A stretch of DNA of 64,000 nt from NCBI GenBank assembly GCA_918807975.1, contig OU964919.1, positions 29,705,824 to 29,769,823 on the forward strand. The letters run 5' to 3'. The stretch's first letter is position 1. Each line of letters begins with the position of its first letter. Below the pieces are notes generated by a model. That model was not told the DNA's origin. It saw only the letters and a program-made list of their open reading frames with translations, and ran no database searches. The DNA is from Aplidium turbinatum (Eukaryota; Chordata; Ascidiacea; Aplousobranchia; Polyclinidae). The position numbers were made by a program, and so were the translations under genes. Of this stretch, positions 54,357-64,000 are shown piece by piece.

Positions 54357-56517
54357 ATACATGTTAGGGTGGTCCTCAAATGTATGCAAAAATTTCAAAC
54401 TTAAAAAATTGAAGTGCACACACTTCTATTTGGTTCCTTTTTATATAAAAACATTCCCCTGAAAGTTTGAAAGAATTTGATAAAGGTTTAGAGGTGCCAG
54501 ATTACAGGTGAAAATTTAATAAATAGAGCAATTTACGAAACCCACCCAAGATAAAGTAACATTTGCAATTGTACTTTAAAAAGACATAACACATCATGGC
54601 AGAACGAACAATAAACATGAGAAAAGTGATATGTAGGAATACTGTACTCTCATCCAACTCTGCAGTAGGAAACATGATATAATTTTTCAGTACTATGCTT
54701 TGTGCATATTAATAACTTTGCGTCATTATAACTCCAAAGTATATTACTTGAAAACTAAGTTTAACTCGCAACAAGATTAACTGGTGCATTCTAAAGATAA
54801 ATACATAATACAATTCAGTCTGTGGACTGATACACTTTCTGAAGATTTTTTTTGCTGCAAGTCGGCAGAGCATGCCAGTGCTGTTCCACAACTTGTAGAA
54901 TGTATATATTGAATTTGCTCTTCATCTTTTATTAATACATTGTTAAAATTTTGCATCAAAGCAACACCTCTTTCGGCAAAGTCATTGATTACATGGAGCC
55001 CACCAACAATGGCAACAATGGCTTTCTTATAATTGTCATCAACATTCCATGATGTGATTTCCACCTTCAGAAAGTCACACGATAAGTTGAGAATCTGGAA
55101 AAATCTCATGGTGTTTGATGTGACAAAGTGCGACTGATCTTTCGATGAAATATCATCTGGTACTTGAGAAAGACTCTTTGAAGGTGTACTGCTTTGATGA
55201 GTTAAGGCAGAAACCATGGCTTTTTTTTTGAGTAACAGAAACAGCATCATCAAAAAAATGCCAGGCCCACAAGTTCTTCACTTATATACCACAAGTGCCT
55301 CGAAAATGTTTTCTTGGCTTCTTGCGATAAACCTGTATCATGTTGCTCATACTCATTTACCCTTTTTAAGAGCTCCAGGTCATGTCGTTGTGCACATTTA
55401 GCTAAAGGTGCTGTGAACCATGATTTTACATACACCTTCAAAACAAACAGAACAAATCGCTTTAAACCACGTTGCTCCTGACTTGACAAATCAAACTGCA
55501 TTCGAAATAACCAGATTTGGAGTGCATATACAGCAGTTGCCATCCATCTGGAGCGATGAAGAGCACCAGGATGACAGAATCGAACTCCACGTGGTGGTGT
55601 CCTGTTGAGGATTATGACCGATAATTCTAGAAATTCTTAGTAGTCGTCTCTTGGCTGATTATTGTTATGCAGATGGTGGATACAGAACTGTATGACTTCA
55701 TCAGAAAAGCTTCTGTCATCTTGTTCCAATGTCACATACCCATCTTTATTCAATGTACTCCATTTTGATTTAAATCGCTTAAAAAGGAGAATGTCTGGTC
55801 CAGATGATGGCCCAAGGCATGTCAAGAAGGCTTTTTGTAATATTATTTCCAGAATATGGTGACGACAAGCCAGATAAAGCATGTTCATTGTCCTTGTTCA
55901 ATTCTTTTGAAATTAGGACACAAGCACCAGACTTGTGACCAGTATTGCTTGCTGTTGTGTCGAAACACATCGCTTTTACATTACTAGCAACACCCCAGTC
56001 CCTGACACATGTCACAACTGCACTTCCTGAAGATGACAGCAACTTTGGAACGCCGAGCAAGTTATTAGTAGTGATGGCAATCGCTTAATTACTGCATTCC
56101 CACTGATATCTGGAAGGAGTTTTCCATCCCAATGGACTGTGACTATCAACATGGCTATCAATTAAGGCTATCAACATGGCAGCCAAGTAGGCTAAGTAAT
56201 GGTGGTCAGTGAAATGGAACAACATCATGCTGTTAAAAAGAGATTAACCCAGTTTAAAAGAGGACATTTTCTACAATTATATCAACAGTTGGATAATTAC
56301 AACTTCAGTGTGTCAAGTATGGTTTTACAGACTGTAGTTTCCCATATGTTTGCATAGGGAAAATATCTAAATTTTTAAGGTAAGTCTGGCACCTCTAAAC
56401 AAAGTTCAATCTCTCTGAAAATTTTACAGGGTCCATTTTTGGTCATTTGGAGATGTTTTGGGTAGTGTCACATTGCATTTTCTAAAATTCGATTTTCGGG
56501 ACCACCCTAATACATGT
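54357..56517 (-). mobile_element. TIR transposon, TAGGGTGGTCC termini (element J)
   Basis: The element spans 54365-56509. It begins TAGGGTGGTCC and ends GGACCACCCTA. A second conserved inner block, TTTAGAGGTGCCAGA, faces its complement at about 56390. The TSD ATACATGT is perfect at 54357-54364 and 56510-56517. It has one decayed transposase gene on the minus strand. Confidence 0.92.
54880..56060 (-). pseudogene. Element J transposase
   Basis: Blocks in order: GSAVVTCVRDWGVASNVKAM, CFDTTASNTGHKSGACVLIS (candidate first Asp); after a frame change at about 55885, MLYLACRHHILEIILQKAF (C-x-H-H), GPSSGPDILLFKRFKSKW; then RTPPRGVRFCHPGALHRSRW, YVKSWFTAPLAKCAQRHDL and KKTFSRHLWYISEELVGLAF; finally KKAIVAIVGGLHVINDFAER and GVALMQNFN (candidate terminal Glu). 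The missing N-terminus and frame changes near 55885, 55620 and 55250 make it non-functional. I recall similar unnamed proteins from insects and cnidarians. Confidence 0.8.
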
Positions 56518-57070
56518 TAATAAGTGAGTTTATTCTTATTAATGTATAGTAATTTCGTTCTCTTCTCAAGATCATATCGCCCTTGCTAAGCTAAGGCTTG
56601 TCAACGAATGGTACTTTGTGAATAAAAAAAATGTGCATGTTTTTTTACTAAAGAGAAATAAAACAAAGTAACTTCGTTTTATTTCTCTGTGGTTCAACAA
56701 AGCAAACTCTCTACCAAAGCTTTTTTTACTAATTAAAACAAAACAAGGATAATACAGCACAGACGATAAAGAAATTTACAGCAGAGTCACAATATCTTAA
56801 ATTACAGTCCAGATGAAGTGGAAGCAAGATCAGCATTTAGCAAAATTTCTTTCTTTTGGTTCGGAACCAATCTTCTTACTTCTGGGACTGTTTAAAAAAG
56901 TGCAGAGTTCTGCGCCTTGTTCTGGGTTAATTTGTTATATGTCTTTGCTAATAAAATTGCCCTTTCTGCAGCGTCATTGTCTACATACATATGCTCAAGT
57001 GAATGTTTAGCAGCTATATAGGAATCATATTTGCTCCTGTGTGGAATGAGCCAAGAATCTAGTCCAAACA
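56518..57070. other. Spacer with a short hairpin, no gene
   Basis: AGAGAAATAAAAC is followed about 10 bp later by its complement (about 56652-56688). The next 35 bp (GGTTCAACAAAGCAAACTCT onward) match 48812-48842 beside the PLE-like fold-back. No coding region was found. Confidence 0.55.
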
Positions 57071-60000
57071 AGTTAGACTGTTAGACTAGTAATTAGACTG
57101 TTTAGACTAGTAATGGTTAGACTTGAAAATCATATTGGTCAGAAATTGTTGCATGTATATTGTCGTCATCATATTTATGAGAGAGTGGTGGGTGATATTG
57201 CTGAAACTGTTCTTGGTAAATCAAGCTCTCCTGAGACTGGCCTTTACAAAATTATGAAAGATGTCTGGCTAAACGTCAGAGTAAATGACTAGTTTCCATT
57301 TCTAACATTTAGCAGAAGCCTTGACTCATATGTTAAACATTTTGTTAAATTTGCAACAAATGCATTAAAAAACCTCTCACTAAAGGATAACTATCAAGAG
57401 GTTCTTGAGTATTCTTTGCTATTTCTTACATCATATCCCCATGACATGATAGCCCCTATGATCAAAAGCATTGGTGCAGTGATGCAGCAAAATTTGTTTA
57501 GTTTTGGTATTACAGTAAGAAAGAAAAGGCCCAGGGAAAATTCACTTTCGCTCACATGACGCGCAAAAATAAACCTAAAGAAAAAAGCCTAAGTGAAACT
57601 TTGCACAACAGAAAATAGTAGCGTTTCAGTGTAGAAGTTTTCCGACTCGTGCCCAGAGCATTGTGACGCAAGAAGCCACACGACCTCGTTCGGTGGAAGT
57701 TAATTAGTTATGCGGCGTATTGAACAGCTACACCGTGCTTTGACTTTTCAATCGCACGTCGTTGTTCTGATGAAAGCTTTTCAGAGTCAGTGACTTCGTT
57801 GGAATTTTAAAAAGCCTTCTAATCCGTACCGTGGCTATAGTTCTCAAATGGCGAAGAATTAGGCCCATCAAGATAAAGTGATTAAGCATGACGATCGACG
57901 CTAAAACTGGTGTGTCCGCCGTGAAACTTAATTTGTCCGCCGAGATAGCTTGCTCAGACCGGACACGTTTGTCCGCCGTCAACAAAAACGAATTTCGAGG
58001 CCTGTAGACTGAGTCATTCCAGGGATAAATTGTAGTAATTGCAAACTAAGTGCAATGCAGCATGCAGTGCTGAAACAATTCCAGAAAATTTTTTCTATAG
58101 TTTGTTCGTTTTTATAGTTTTTCTGTAAGACTAAGTTGTATATATAATAATCTGTATCCCAATAAGTTTTTTTTGTATTCCCAACAAATAAATGAAATCA
58201 AGAAAATACACACAATCAATTAACCTTTCTGGTGCTCAAAAGTTGATCCAACCACATTGTCTGCTGGACGAGGGACTCTCACTCATATCAATCAGCACTG
58301 AACTGAGGATGGATGACAAGTGGCTCTGCGTGCCCCATCCTGTAAGTAACATCTGCAGTTCTGCACCCAAGCTGCTTGGGCCAAGCAGATACCAAAAGAA
58401 ACTTGTCAACCAAGAGCCTCCACCCGAACGGCACAGCTGCACCCACTGCACCTCTGCAGATAGGCTAGCTATTCCCAACTACACCCTAGCCGGGTCTACC
58501 TTAAGAAGCAGGAAGCATGGCACTGCCACGTTTGTGCATCAGAGCCTGAAGTGGACCTTTGTCTACCAATCTCCAACTGATGCCGAGATTGAGTGGGTGT
58601 GCATTTGTATCTCACACTACAACATCGTCAACATCTACAATCCCCCACCCTCGCGAATGTTGCCACCATCCCTTCCAACGTTCCTCTTCCCCAGTCTCTA
58701 CGCTGGCAATTTCAACTGTCAGCGCATCGCCAGGGGCTACAACGACACAAGCAGCGACAGAGAATTGCTGGCTGACTGGGTCTCTACAAACCATCTTGCC
58801 CTCCTATTCAATCCAAAGGAATCGGCCAGTTTCCACTCCGGCCGCTGGGGAACAGGGACAAACCCTGACTTGACCTTCGCGAGTGTCGACAGCTCTCTTC
58901 CATACAGACGTGTGCTTGAGAAGTTCTGGTGGTCACAACACTGGTCGTCCTTCATTATTGCCCCAAAAACTTGTGGCTCCTGTCCCGAGTTTACTGGTGA
59001 AGCAATGGAATTTCAAAAAAGCCGATTGGAATCAATACAGCCTCCTGACCAATGAGTCTGCTGCAAAGTTACCATCACCTGAAACATGCAACACAGACAA
59101 GGCATACCAGGACTTCTGCAATGCCATAATAACTGCGGCAAAGGCCACAATACCACGTGGCCATTGAACCAGCTATATACAATACACCATGCTGGGATTC
59201 TGAGTGCGAGGCTCTCTATCACTCCTACCTAGGCATCACACTGGTACTGTTTCTAACACCGCCGTTACCAGACTACTTGAGAGGCTGGATGCAAAGAAGC
59301 TAGAGCGAAGTAACGAAGCTGTCCAAATCATCGACTTGTCACACTCAAGCCGCAAAACATGGAACATCATCAACAACCTCACTCGGTGCTCAGCAAACTC
59401 CCCCGCCAGTACCCCAATTCTGCAAATGCTATTGCTTCCCAGCTTGTGCAGAACGGGGTCTACATGACAAAGGACCGCAAGGCATGTCGCTAAGGAAGTA
59501 TCTGCCTTGTGGTTACTGGTTACGTAGATTCCTCTCTTCCTGCCTGCACCATCTCACAAACCCAAAAATTTGGAGAAGAGCTTTAGTAGTTGTGATCCCT
59601 ATGCCTCACAAGCCACCAGAGAACCCAAGGAGTTATCATCTGATATCCCTCCTCTGTGTTTCTTTCAAGATCTTTGAAAGACTGATACATGCCTGCGTCA
59701 ATCCAATCATCGATGCGTTCCTTTCAAAAGAGCAAGCAGGGTTTCGGTGCGGAGAATCCATCGTAGATCAGGTCACACTTGACCCAAGACACCGAGCATT
59801 GCTTTGAGGAGGCCGGCCCTGTCTTTCCAGATGCACAGCTATCTATGATACCATATGGCATCGTGGCCTTACTTGCAAGCTGCTTCGCCTGCTTCCTGGC
59901 CGACATATGGTTCATGTGATTATGGAGCTTGTCAGGAATCGAAGCTTCACCCTCACCACCGGCAGCTCACAGCGAAGTAGACCGAGACGCCTGAAAAACG

Positions 60001-60439
60001 GCGTCCCACAGGGATCGATCCTGGCTTTTCAACATCTTTTTTCTTTTTTCCATTCTTTTCAACATCTACACCCATGACTTGCCAACCACGGTCTCCGCAA
60101 AATACGCTTATGCGGACCGGAATGGCCCGTTTTGTCGTGTCTGATTGGGTGAGTCCGATTCAGCTAGCCCGATTCGGGGAGTTCCCTATTCGTCGAGAAC
60201 CTTTTTCGGCGAGTTCCCTATTTGACGAGTTTTTGAAATTTTTAAAGGAAATTATCGAGCGATTTTTGAAAGGTTATCATTGCCGTTTTTACATCATTTT
60301 AACGTCGCTAAACGTTGAAATCGTGCAGAAAAAAACAAAAATAAAATGTTTGAACTAGTAAATTAAAATTTGTCATGTTTATGTCATTCGTTTATGTTTA
60401 TAAGTTAGTACTTTTGAATATTTAAAATGATTACTTTGA

Positions 60440-61080
60440 CCATAAACAGATGAAACCAAGCAACCACACGGCATTTAACATAATATATTAAACTGAACAT
60501 AAACTATAAACTACGAACGTTTTCGGCCATACACATGTTAGCCCTTTTCAAGTAACGAAAAAATAACTGATTTTAAATCTACATTGAAATGAATAACTGA
60601 TTTACATACTAAATTGAAAACGAAATGCATAAGAATGAAACGGCAAAGCAGAGGAGAAAGGCACATCACATGGCGGTTAATTCTGCAAGGCAAACACGCA
60701 TCATAATGATGAATTAAGAAAAGACGTTAAGCAAATAAGAAGCACCTGCGGCAAACAACTGCGTATTGGGGCTAGGATTGCATGATTTTATTAGCAAACC
60801 CTCGTGGATTTTAGTGTCAAATTCGGTGAAACATTTACGCACAAGTCTAAAAGATTTCAAGGATGGTTTGTTGTTTAAACATGTTGTTGTTTTTGTTGTT
60901 TAATGTAGTGTGTAGATCAGTTATTTATTTCAATGTAGATTTAAAATCAGTTCTTTTTTTGTTACTTAAAAAGGGCTAACATGTGTATGGCCGAAAACGT
61001 TCGAAGTTAATAGTTTATGTTCAGTTTAATAATATTATGTTAAATGCCGTGTGGTTGCTTTGTTTCATCTGTTTATGGTT
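60440..61080. mobile_element. Nested inverted-repeat element with CGAAAACGTTCGAA core
   Basis: ACCATAAACAGATGAAACC at 60440 through about 60600 is mirrored at 60920-61080 (GGTTGCTTTGTTTCATCTG onward). Each arm holds GGGCTAACATGTGTATGGCC next to CGAAAACGTTCGAAGTTAAT. The same CGAAAACGTTCGA core and TTAAT occur at 48710-48728, which suggests the same Penelope-like source. Confidence 0.6.
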
Positions 61081-61611
61081 GCAGAAAGTCACCTCTTTAC
61101 CAAAATTGTATGATTACTTTGGATCAACAAATGTGTGGACAGCTTGGATTGAAAGGAAATTATCGGGTACTGTAGCCTAGTTATCCCAACCAGCAAAAAT
61201 TTGTTTCAAGAACCCAGTTAGCCTAACAGTTCATTTTTACATCGTAGTAACAGAATGAAAAGGCCATCCAAATGTGTGGCCTACAGCTTGGATTGAAAAG
61301 AAGTTATCGGGTACCGTAGCCTAGTTATCCCGACCAGCAGAAATTGCCGTTTTTACATCCTTTTAACGTCGCTAAACGTTGAAATTGTATAGAAAAGACA
61401 ACTTCTGCTGACTACGATACGTTGAAACTGAGAAACATTAACAGAAGCCCTTCGATTTGTTCCAAGAACCCAGTTAGCCTAACAGTTTATTTTTACATTC
61501 ATTCAATGTCTGAATATTCAATAATATTCAATCGTTGGATTTACAGAAGGCGCCGTTGGATTTTCAAAAACTTGTCGAAAAAGGCTCTCGCTGAATAGGG
61601 TACTCGCCAAA

Positions 61612-61705
61612 TCGGACTAGCCGAATCAGACTAGCCGAATCGGACTAGCTGAATCGGACTAGCCGAATCGGACTAGCCGAAGCGGACTCGCTGAATCGTA
61701 CTTAC
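61612..61705. repeat. Minisatellite, about 14-15-bp units
   Basis: Units close to GACTAGCCGAATCG repeat about six times, grading into diverged CGGACTCGCTGAATCG units. They are part of the fold-back family's subterminal region. Confidence 0.8.
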
Positions 61706-62507
61706 CGAATTAGTAGCAGACATTATGCGGATGACCTGGCAATTCTTCACTCCACAAAGTCATGAGAAAATCTAGAAGACACCTTCAGCCAGGACATGAA
61801 AACTGTCTCAGTTTATCACCAGAACTGGCGACTGAAACTCAGCGAAACCAAAACTGTGACAGCACCTGCCACTACCACGACAGGCATGGTTGCGCCTCAA
61901 CCGTTTTTGTACCGGCGTTGAGTTTTTCCGCTCAACCATGCACCAATGGGGTTTGGCGTCTTCCCTCTCATGTGAATGTGGCGCCGAGGAACAGACTGCT
62001 GACCACATAATCAATGACTGTACCATCAAGGCACCTAACGGAATGGAGTGTTTGCGCTTCATGGATGATGAAACCAAAGACTGGCTGCTCTCTAGTAGCC
62101 TTCCAGTGTAGTCCGGGAGCATCGTGAATCTGGGGTGGTAAAAGGATAGACCCTCGGCCCCAGAGGCTCACACGACGACAAGCACTGAACTGCTTTTTAC
62201 CAGCTTCAAAACAAATGGTTTCGGGATAGCTTTGTCCTTCTAACTTTCTTCAGATGTAGGCCTAGTTGTTCATGTTTCCTGAAGGCACAGTGCTGCACAA
62301 AACATTGTGAATTTGTTATTTTTCTTCTAGTTTGACCATTGTTATCCAACTCATTCACTTTGCTGCCAATCAATGAAATCTTTTAATTTTCTTACTATAA
62401 TGTCCACTACAATAACATTGTTTTCAAATGAGGTCATCTTTTGATTTCTAAGAGGCACAAATTTTAACCTCAAAAAGTTCCATTTTTACCCTCAATCTGC
62501 TTTGCAG

Positions 62508-62644
62508 GGTGTACATTGCTTCCATTCATCCTGACCTTGACGAGAGCGATATTCGATCTGTATTTGAAGCGTTTGGACAAATAGTATCTTGTCAACTAGA
62601 TCGAGATGCTATGACCAGGAAACATAGGGGATATGCTTACATAG
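62508..62644 (+). CDS. PUF60: PUF60 exon: RRM2
   Basis: The acceptor TTTGCAG ends at 62507 and the donor GTAGGA starts at 62645. It reads [33 protein letters not shown] and [12 protein letters not shown]2 is VYIASI and RNP1 is R-G-Y-A-Y-I plus residues from the next exon. It corresponds to vertebrate [20 protein letters not shown]. The next exon lies beyond the window. Confidence 0.95.
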
Positions 62645-62847
62645 GTAGGATCTAGAATATGTTGTGTAATTTGCCGATTTATCAAGTTTGATTAGTGATT
62701 CACAAACATGTGTGGACTAAGTTTCCATATATGCATCTCAAAACATTTTTGATGCACAATTACACATATCAAGCAAAAAATATAAAACAGGAAAAGCAAC
62801 AAAAAAGCTTCATATTCATTCGTATTAACATTGGTATCTTGTTTCAG

Positions 62848-63601
62848 AGTAAATGCAGAGATAGGCACTGGGGCGCTACTAGCACGCTATCTTTTTTCTA
62901 ATGTAGCGGAGCGAAGGTACGCTACATTTTTTTATGTCACACTCCCGCTACCACTGCTCTCTAATTTAATGTGAAAAAAATGACTCATGTTTGGAGTTTT
63001 TTGTGGAAACAATGCGTGAAAAAATCAAGATAGAAATCATTCAACAATTATGGGAAACATCAAGCCACGTTAATACCGACAAAGTGACACTAACACCACT
63101 CATGGTTACAAGGATGAATTTTTTTTGTGTGTTGGTGCCATCGCATGAAAGGTAAAAAGTCACTTTTGGAGGACTTTTTCGGACAGATGCAAGTCCTTGA
63201 GCTTTGCCAGCGAGTTAAAACAGCTGTTTATTGAGTAGGCTATAACACTCCCGCTTCTTCCAGGATTATGGTGGGTAGACTTTTCTTTGTTGAAAAAGAC
63301 GTGCTGAAGCCAAAGCGGGCAAGATTCAGTCACTTGCATTTTGAAATGCTTGTATTTTTGGTAGTTGCATAATGCGTTTCACCTAGGATGTGTTTTCAAA
63401 TACGTCATTAAAATGGCAGTGTAAGCACATTCGAATTTGATTCCATTCGTTTTCAAGGTCGTTTTGACTTCACATAAGTTCACAAAGTTAAATAGTGCTT
63501 CCTAGTGTCGTTTTCAGACAAAAATAGCAGTAGTGTGTGCTAGTTTTGGTCCGAGTAGCGCGCTACGTTCACGGTAGCAGATGCCCACTTCTGAGTAGGT
63601 G
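62848..63601 (+). mobile_element. hAT element relic (family of 31984-33199)
   Basis: The element spans 62856-63593 with ends CAGAGATAGGCACTGGGGCG and GATGCCCACTTCTG. The flanks AGTAAATG and AGTAGGTG match at six of eight positions. The plus strand near 63245-63370 retains a decayed hAT tail (KPKRARFSDLHFEMLVFL read across one frame change), the same region as at 32232-32811. GTAGCG-type units occur at both ends. Confidence 0.75.
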
Positions 63602-64000
63602 TAAGGTGGTGACCACTGATCACAGTCCAAGCCTAGACTATTAAAGGAGAGATACGGTATCAAAGTAAAGAAGCTAGACCTACTAAGCACAGCATCATTT
63701 TTTCAATCTTGACATAATAATACATCATCTCGACGTTTGGAGATGCATGCTGAAGATGATCGATTAATCAATACTTTATACAGGGAAATCAAGAACATAT
63801 CTGGAAGCGCAACTGATGTCCTCTTGGTTCTCAGAGGAGGGTGTGTTATGACAAAGTGGTGCCAGATTTTGTCCACATTTTCTGACAAAAAGCTATTTGT
63901 AATCAAGTGGGTCAAAAATCAGCCGATGATTTCTAGTCAAGCTTTGACTAAAATTTGCAACAACTTTACGAATTATTTCAATTTTTAAAGTGATCTCTTG
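63602..64000. other. PUF60 intron, nothing firmly recognised
   Basis: An 83-codon open frame at 63737-63988 (plus) has no motif that I recognise and runs to within 12 bp of the window edge. I see no terminal repeats. It may be another transposon fragment. Confidence 0.4.

Larger units (their letters stand above)
53963..57520 (+). mobile_element. Second TAGG-type transposase relic around element J
   Basis: TAGGGTGTGCCACTTTG at 53963 looks like a left terminus. At 57110-57515 the plus strand encodes HIGQKLLHVYCRHHIYERVV, GKSSSPETGLYKIMKDVW, then (after a stop) SLDSYVKHFVKFATNALKNL. The C-R-H-H-I-x-E and G-x-S-S-x-x-x-x-x-x-x-K-x-x-x-x-W pattern is that of element J. The right terminus was not found, so the joining of these two ends is a guess. 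Confidence 0.45.
53518..58004. mobile_element. hAT shell element, CAGGCCTCGAAATTC termini
   Basis: The left end CAGGCCTCGAAATTCACGGC and right end CGAATTTCGAGGCCTG are mirrored. TGTCCGCCG-type units fill both subterminal zones (53540-53625 and 57905-57985). Only TAGAC is visibly repeated at the flanks, since the left side is a SINE tail. It contains 54365-56509 and the fragment at 57110-57515. No hAT transposase was recognised. Confidence 0.8.
60108..61731. mobile_element. Fold-back element inserted in the LINE, 9-bp TSD TTATGCGGA
   Basis: The element spans 60117-61722. The 9-bp TSD TTATGCGGA (60108-60116, 61723-61731) splits the Y-A-D-D codons of the LINE. The left end GGAATGGCCCGTTTTG matches the complement of the ends at 1466 and 14006. 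Internal palindromes with the block TTTTAACGTCGCTAAACGTT occur at about 60290-60325 and 61345-61395. The right part repeats CGGACTAGCCGAAT units. No gene. Confidence 0.8.
58193..62111 (+). mobile_element. CR1/L2-like LINE with endonuclease and RT, interrupted
   Basis: The endonuclease part (about 58440-58980) gives ADRLAIPNYTLAGSTLRSRK, HGTATFVHQSLKW, NIVNIYNPP, LYAGNFNCQRI (usually AGDFN), WGTGTNPDLTFAS and SQHWSSF. The RT begins near 59570 with RRALVVVIPMPHKP, then EQAGFRCGESIVDQVTL and VPQGSILAF. It breaks at KYAYAD (60116) where a 1.6-kb fold-back is inserted and resumes YADDLAILHS at 61725. After an internal deletion near 61890 the C-terminal knuckle MHQWGLASSLSCECGAEEQT follows. Several frame changes; not active. 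Same family as 38683-40165. Confidence 0.85.

Noticed and set aside
63737-63988. 83-codon frame as a PUF60 exon
   Set aside because: It does not continue RRM2 after RNP1 and has no matching splice acceptor phase.
1-64000. LTR retrotransposons, retroviral or Polinton-type elements
   Set aside because: No long direct terminal repeats, protease, integrase, capsid or envelope motifs were recognised; the long repeats found are inverted.

Overview
This is animal DNA: spliced exons with GT-AG borders, tRNA-derived SINEs, non-LTR retrotransposons and very many DNA transposons in AT-rich sequence. The only host gene recognised is PUF60 (poly-U-binding splicing factor). Four of its exons lie on the plus strand at 14088-14249, 14742-14820, 50653-50743 and 62508-62644. 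They join in frame and encode RRM1, the linker and most of RRM2. The first visible exon opens with a splice acceptor and the last closes with a splice donor, so the whole window probably lies inside PUF60, with introns of about 0.49, 35.8 and 11.8 kb. The repeat content suits a marine or other invertebrate, possibly a chordate, but the species cannot be fixed from this window.

Almost everything else is transposons nested in transposons. Boundaries could be set by matching inverted termini and target-site duplications (TSDs). Layout: 1-2590, palindromes, a SINE and a fold-back relic; 2591-13829, an outer inverted repeat holding a TIR transposon (3088-13076), which holds a hAT and a TA-flanked element, which holds another TIR transposon (6897-10510), which holds a small hAT; 14987-20431, a hAT-like element carrying a Tc1/mariner-type MITE, a hAT MITE and a TTAA-flanked element; 20508 to about 26.15 kb, a broken transposon split by a hAT that is itself split by a hAT; 27-34.4 kb, two inverted copies of one transposase end, a LINE, and a TIR element split by a hAT; 35795-49529, a hAT shell of 13.7 kb around an element encoding a FEN/PIN-like nuclease, a LINE, and a fold-back (40242-48139) with two autonomous-type transposons inserted 30 bp apart; 49.6-53.5 kb, LINE, piggyBac and hAT relics; 53518-58004, another hAT shell with two related transposases; 58.2-62.1 kb, a LINE split by a fold-back.

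Two things stand out. First, at least six elements (3088-13076, 40296-43974, 44005-47615, the 31.6-34.4 kb copy, 54365-56509 and the 57.1 kb fragment, with 6897-10510 as a more distant relative) share termini beginning TAGG, 7-9 bp TSDs where they can be read, and a common set of motifs (D-x-T-x-S-x-N, C-x-x-H, R-W, E-R-x-V). They look like one transposase clan that I cannot place in a named superfamily. Second, the gene at 37105-38395 has the four acidic motifs and the GSD motif of FEN1/XPG-type nucleases, yet sits between TAGGGTGGC termini. No LTR retrotransposon, retrovirus, Polinton or CRISPR array was recognised.
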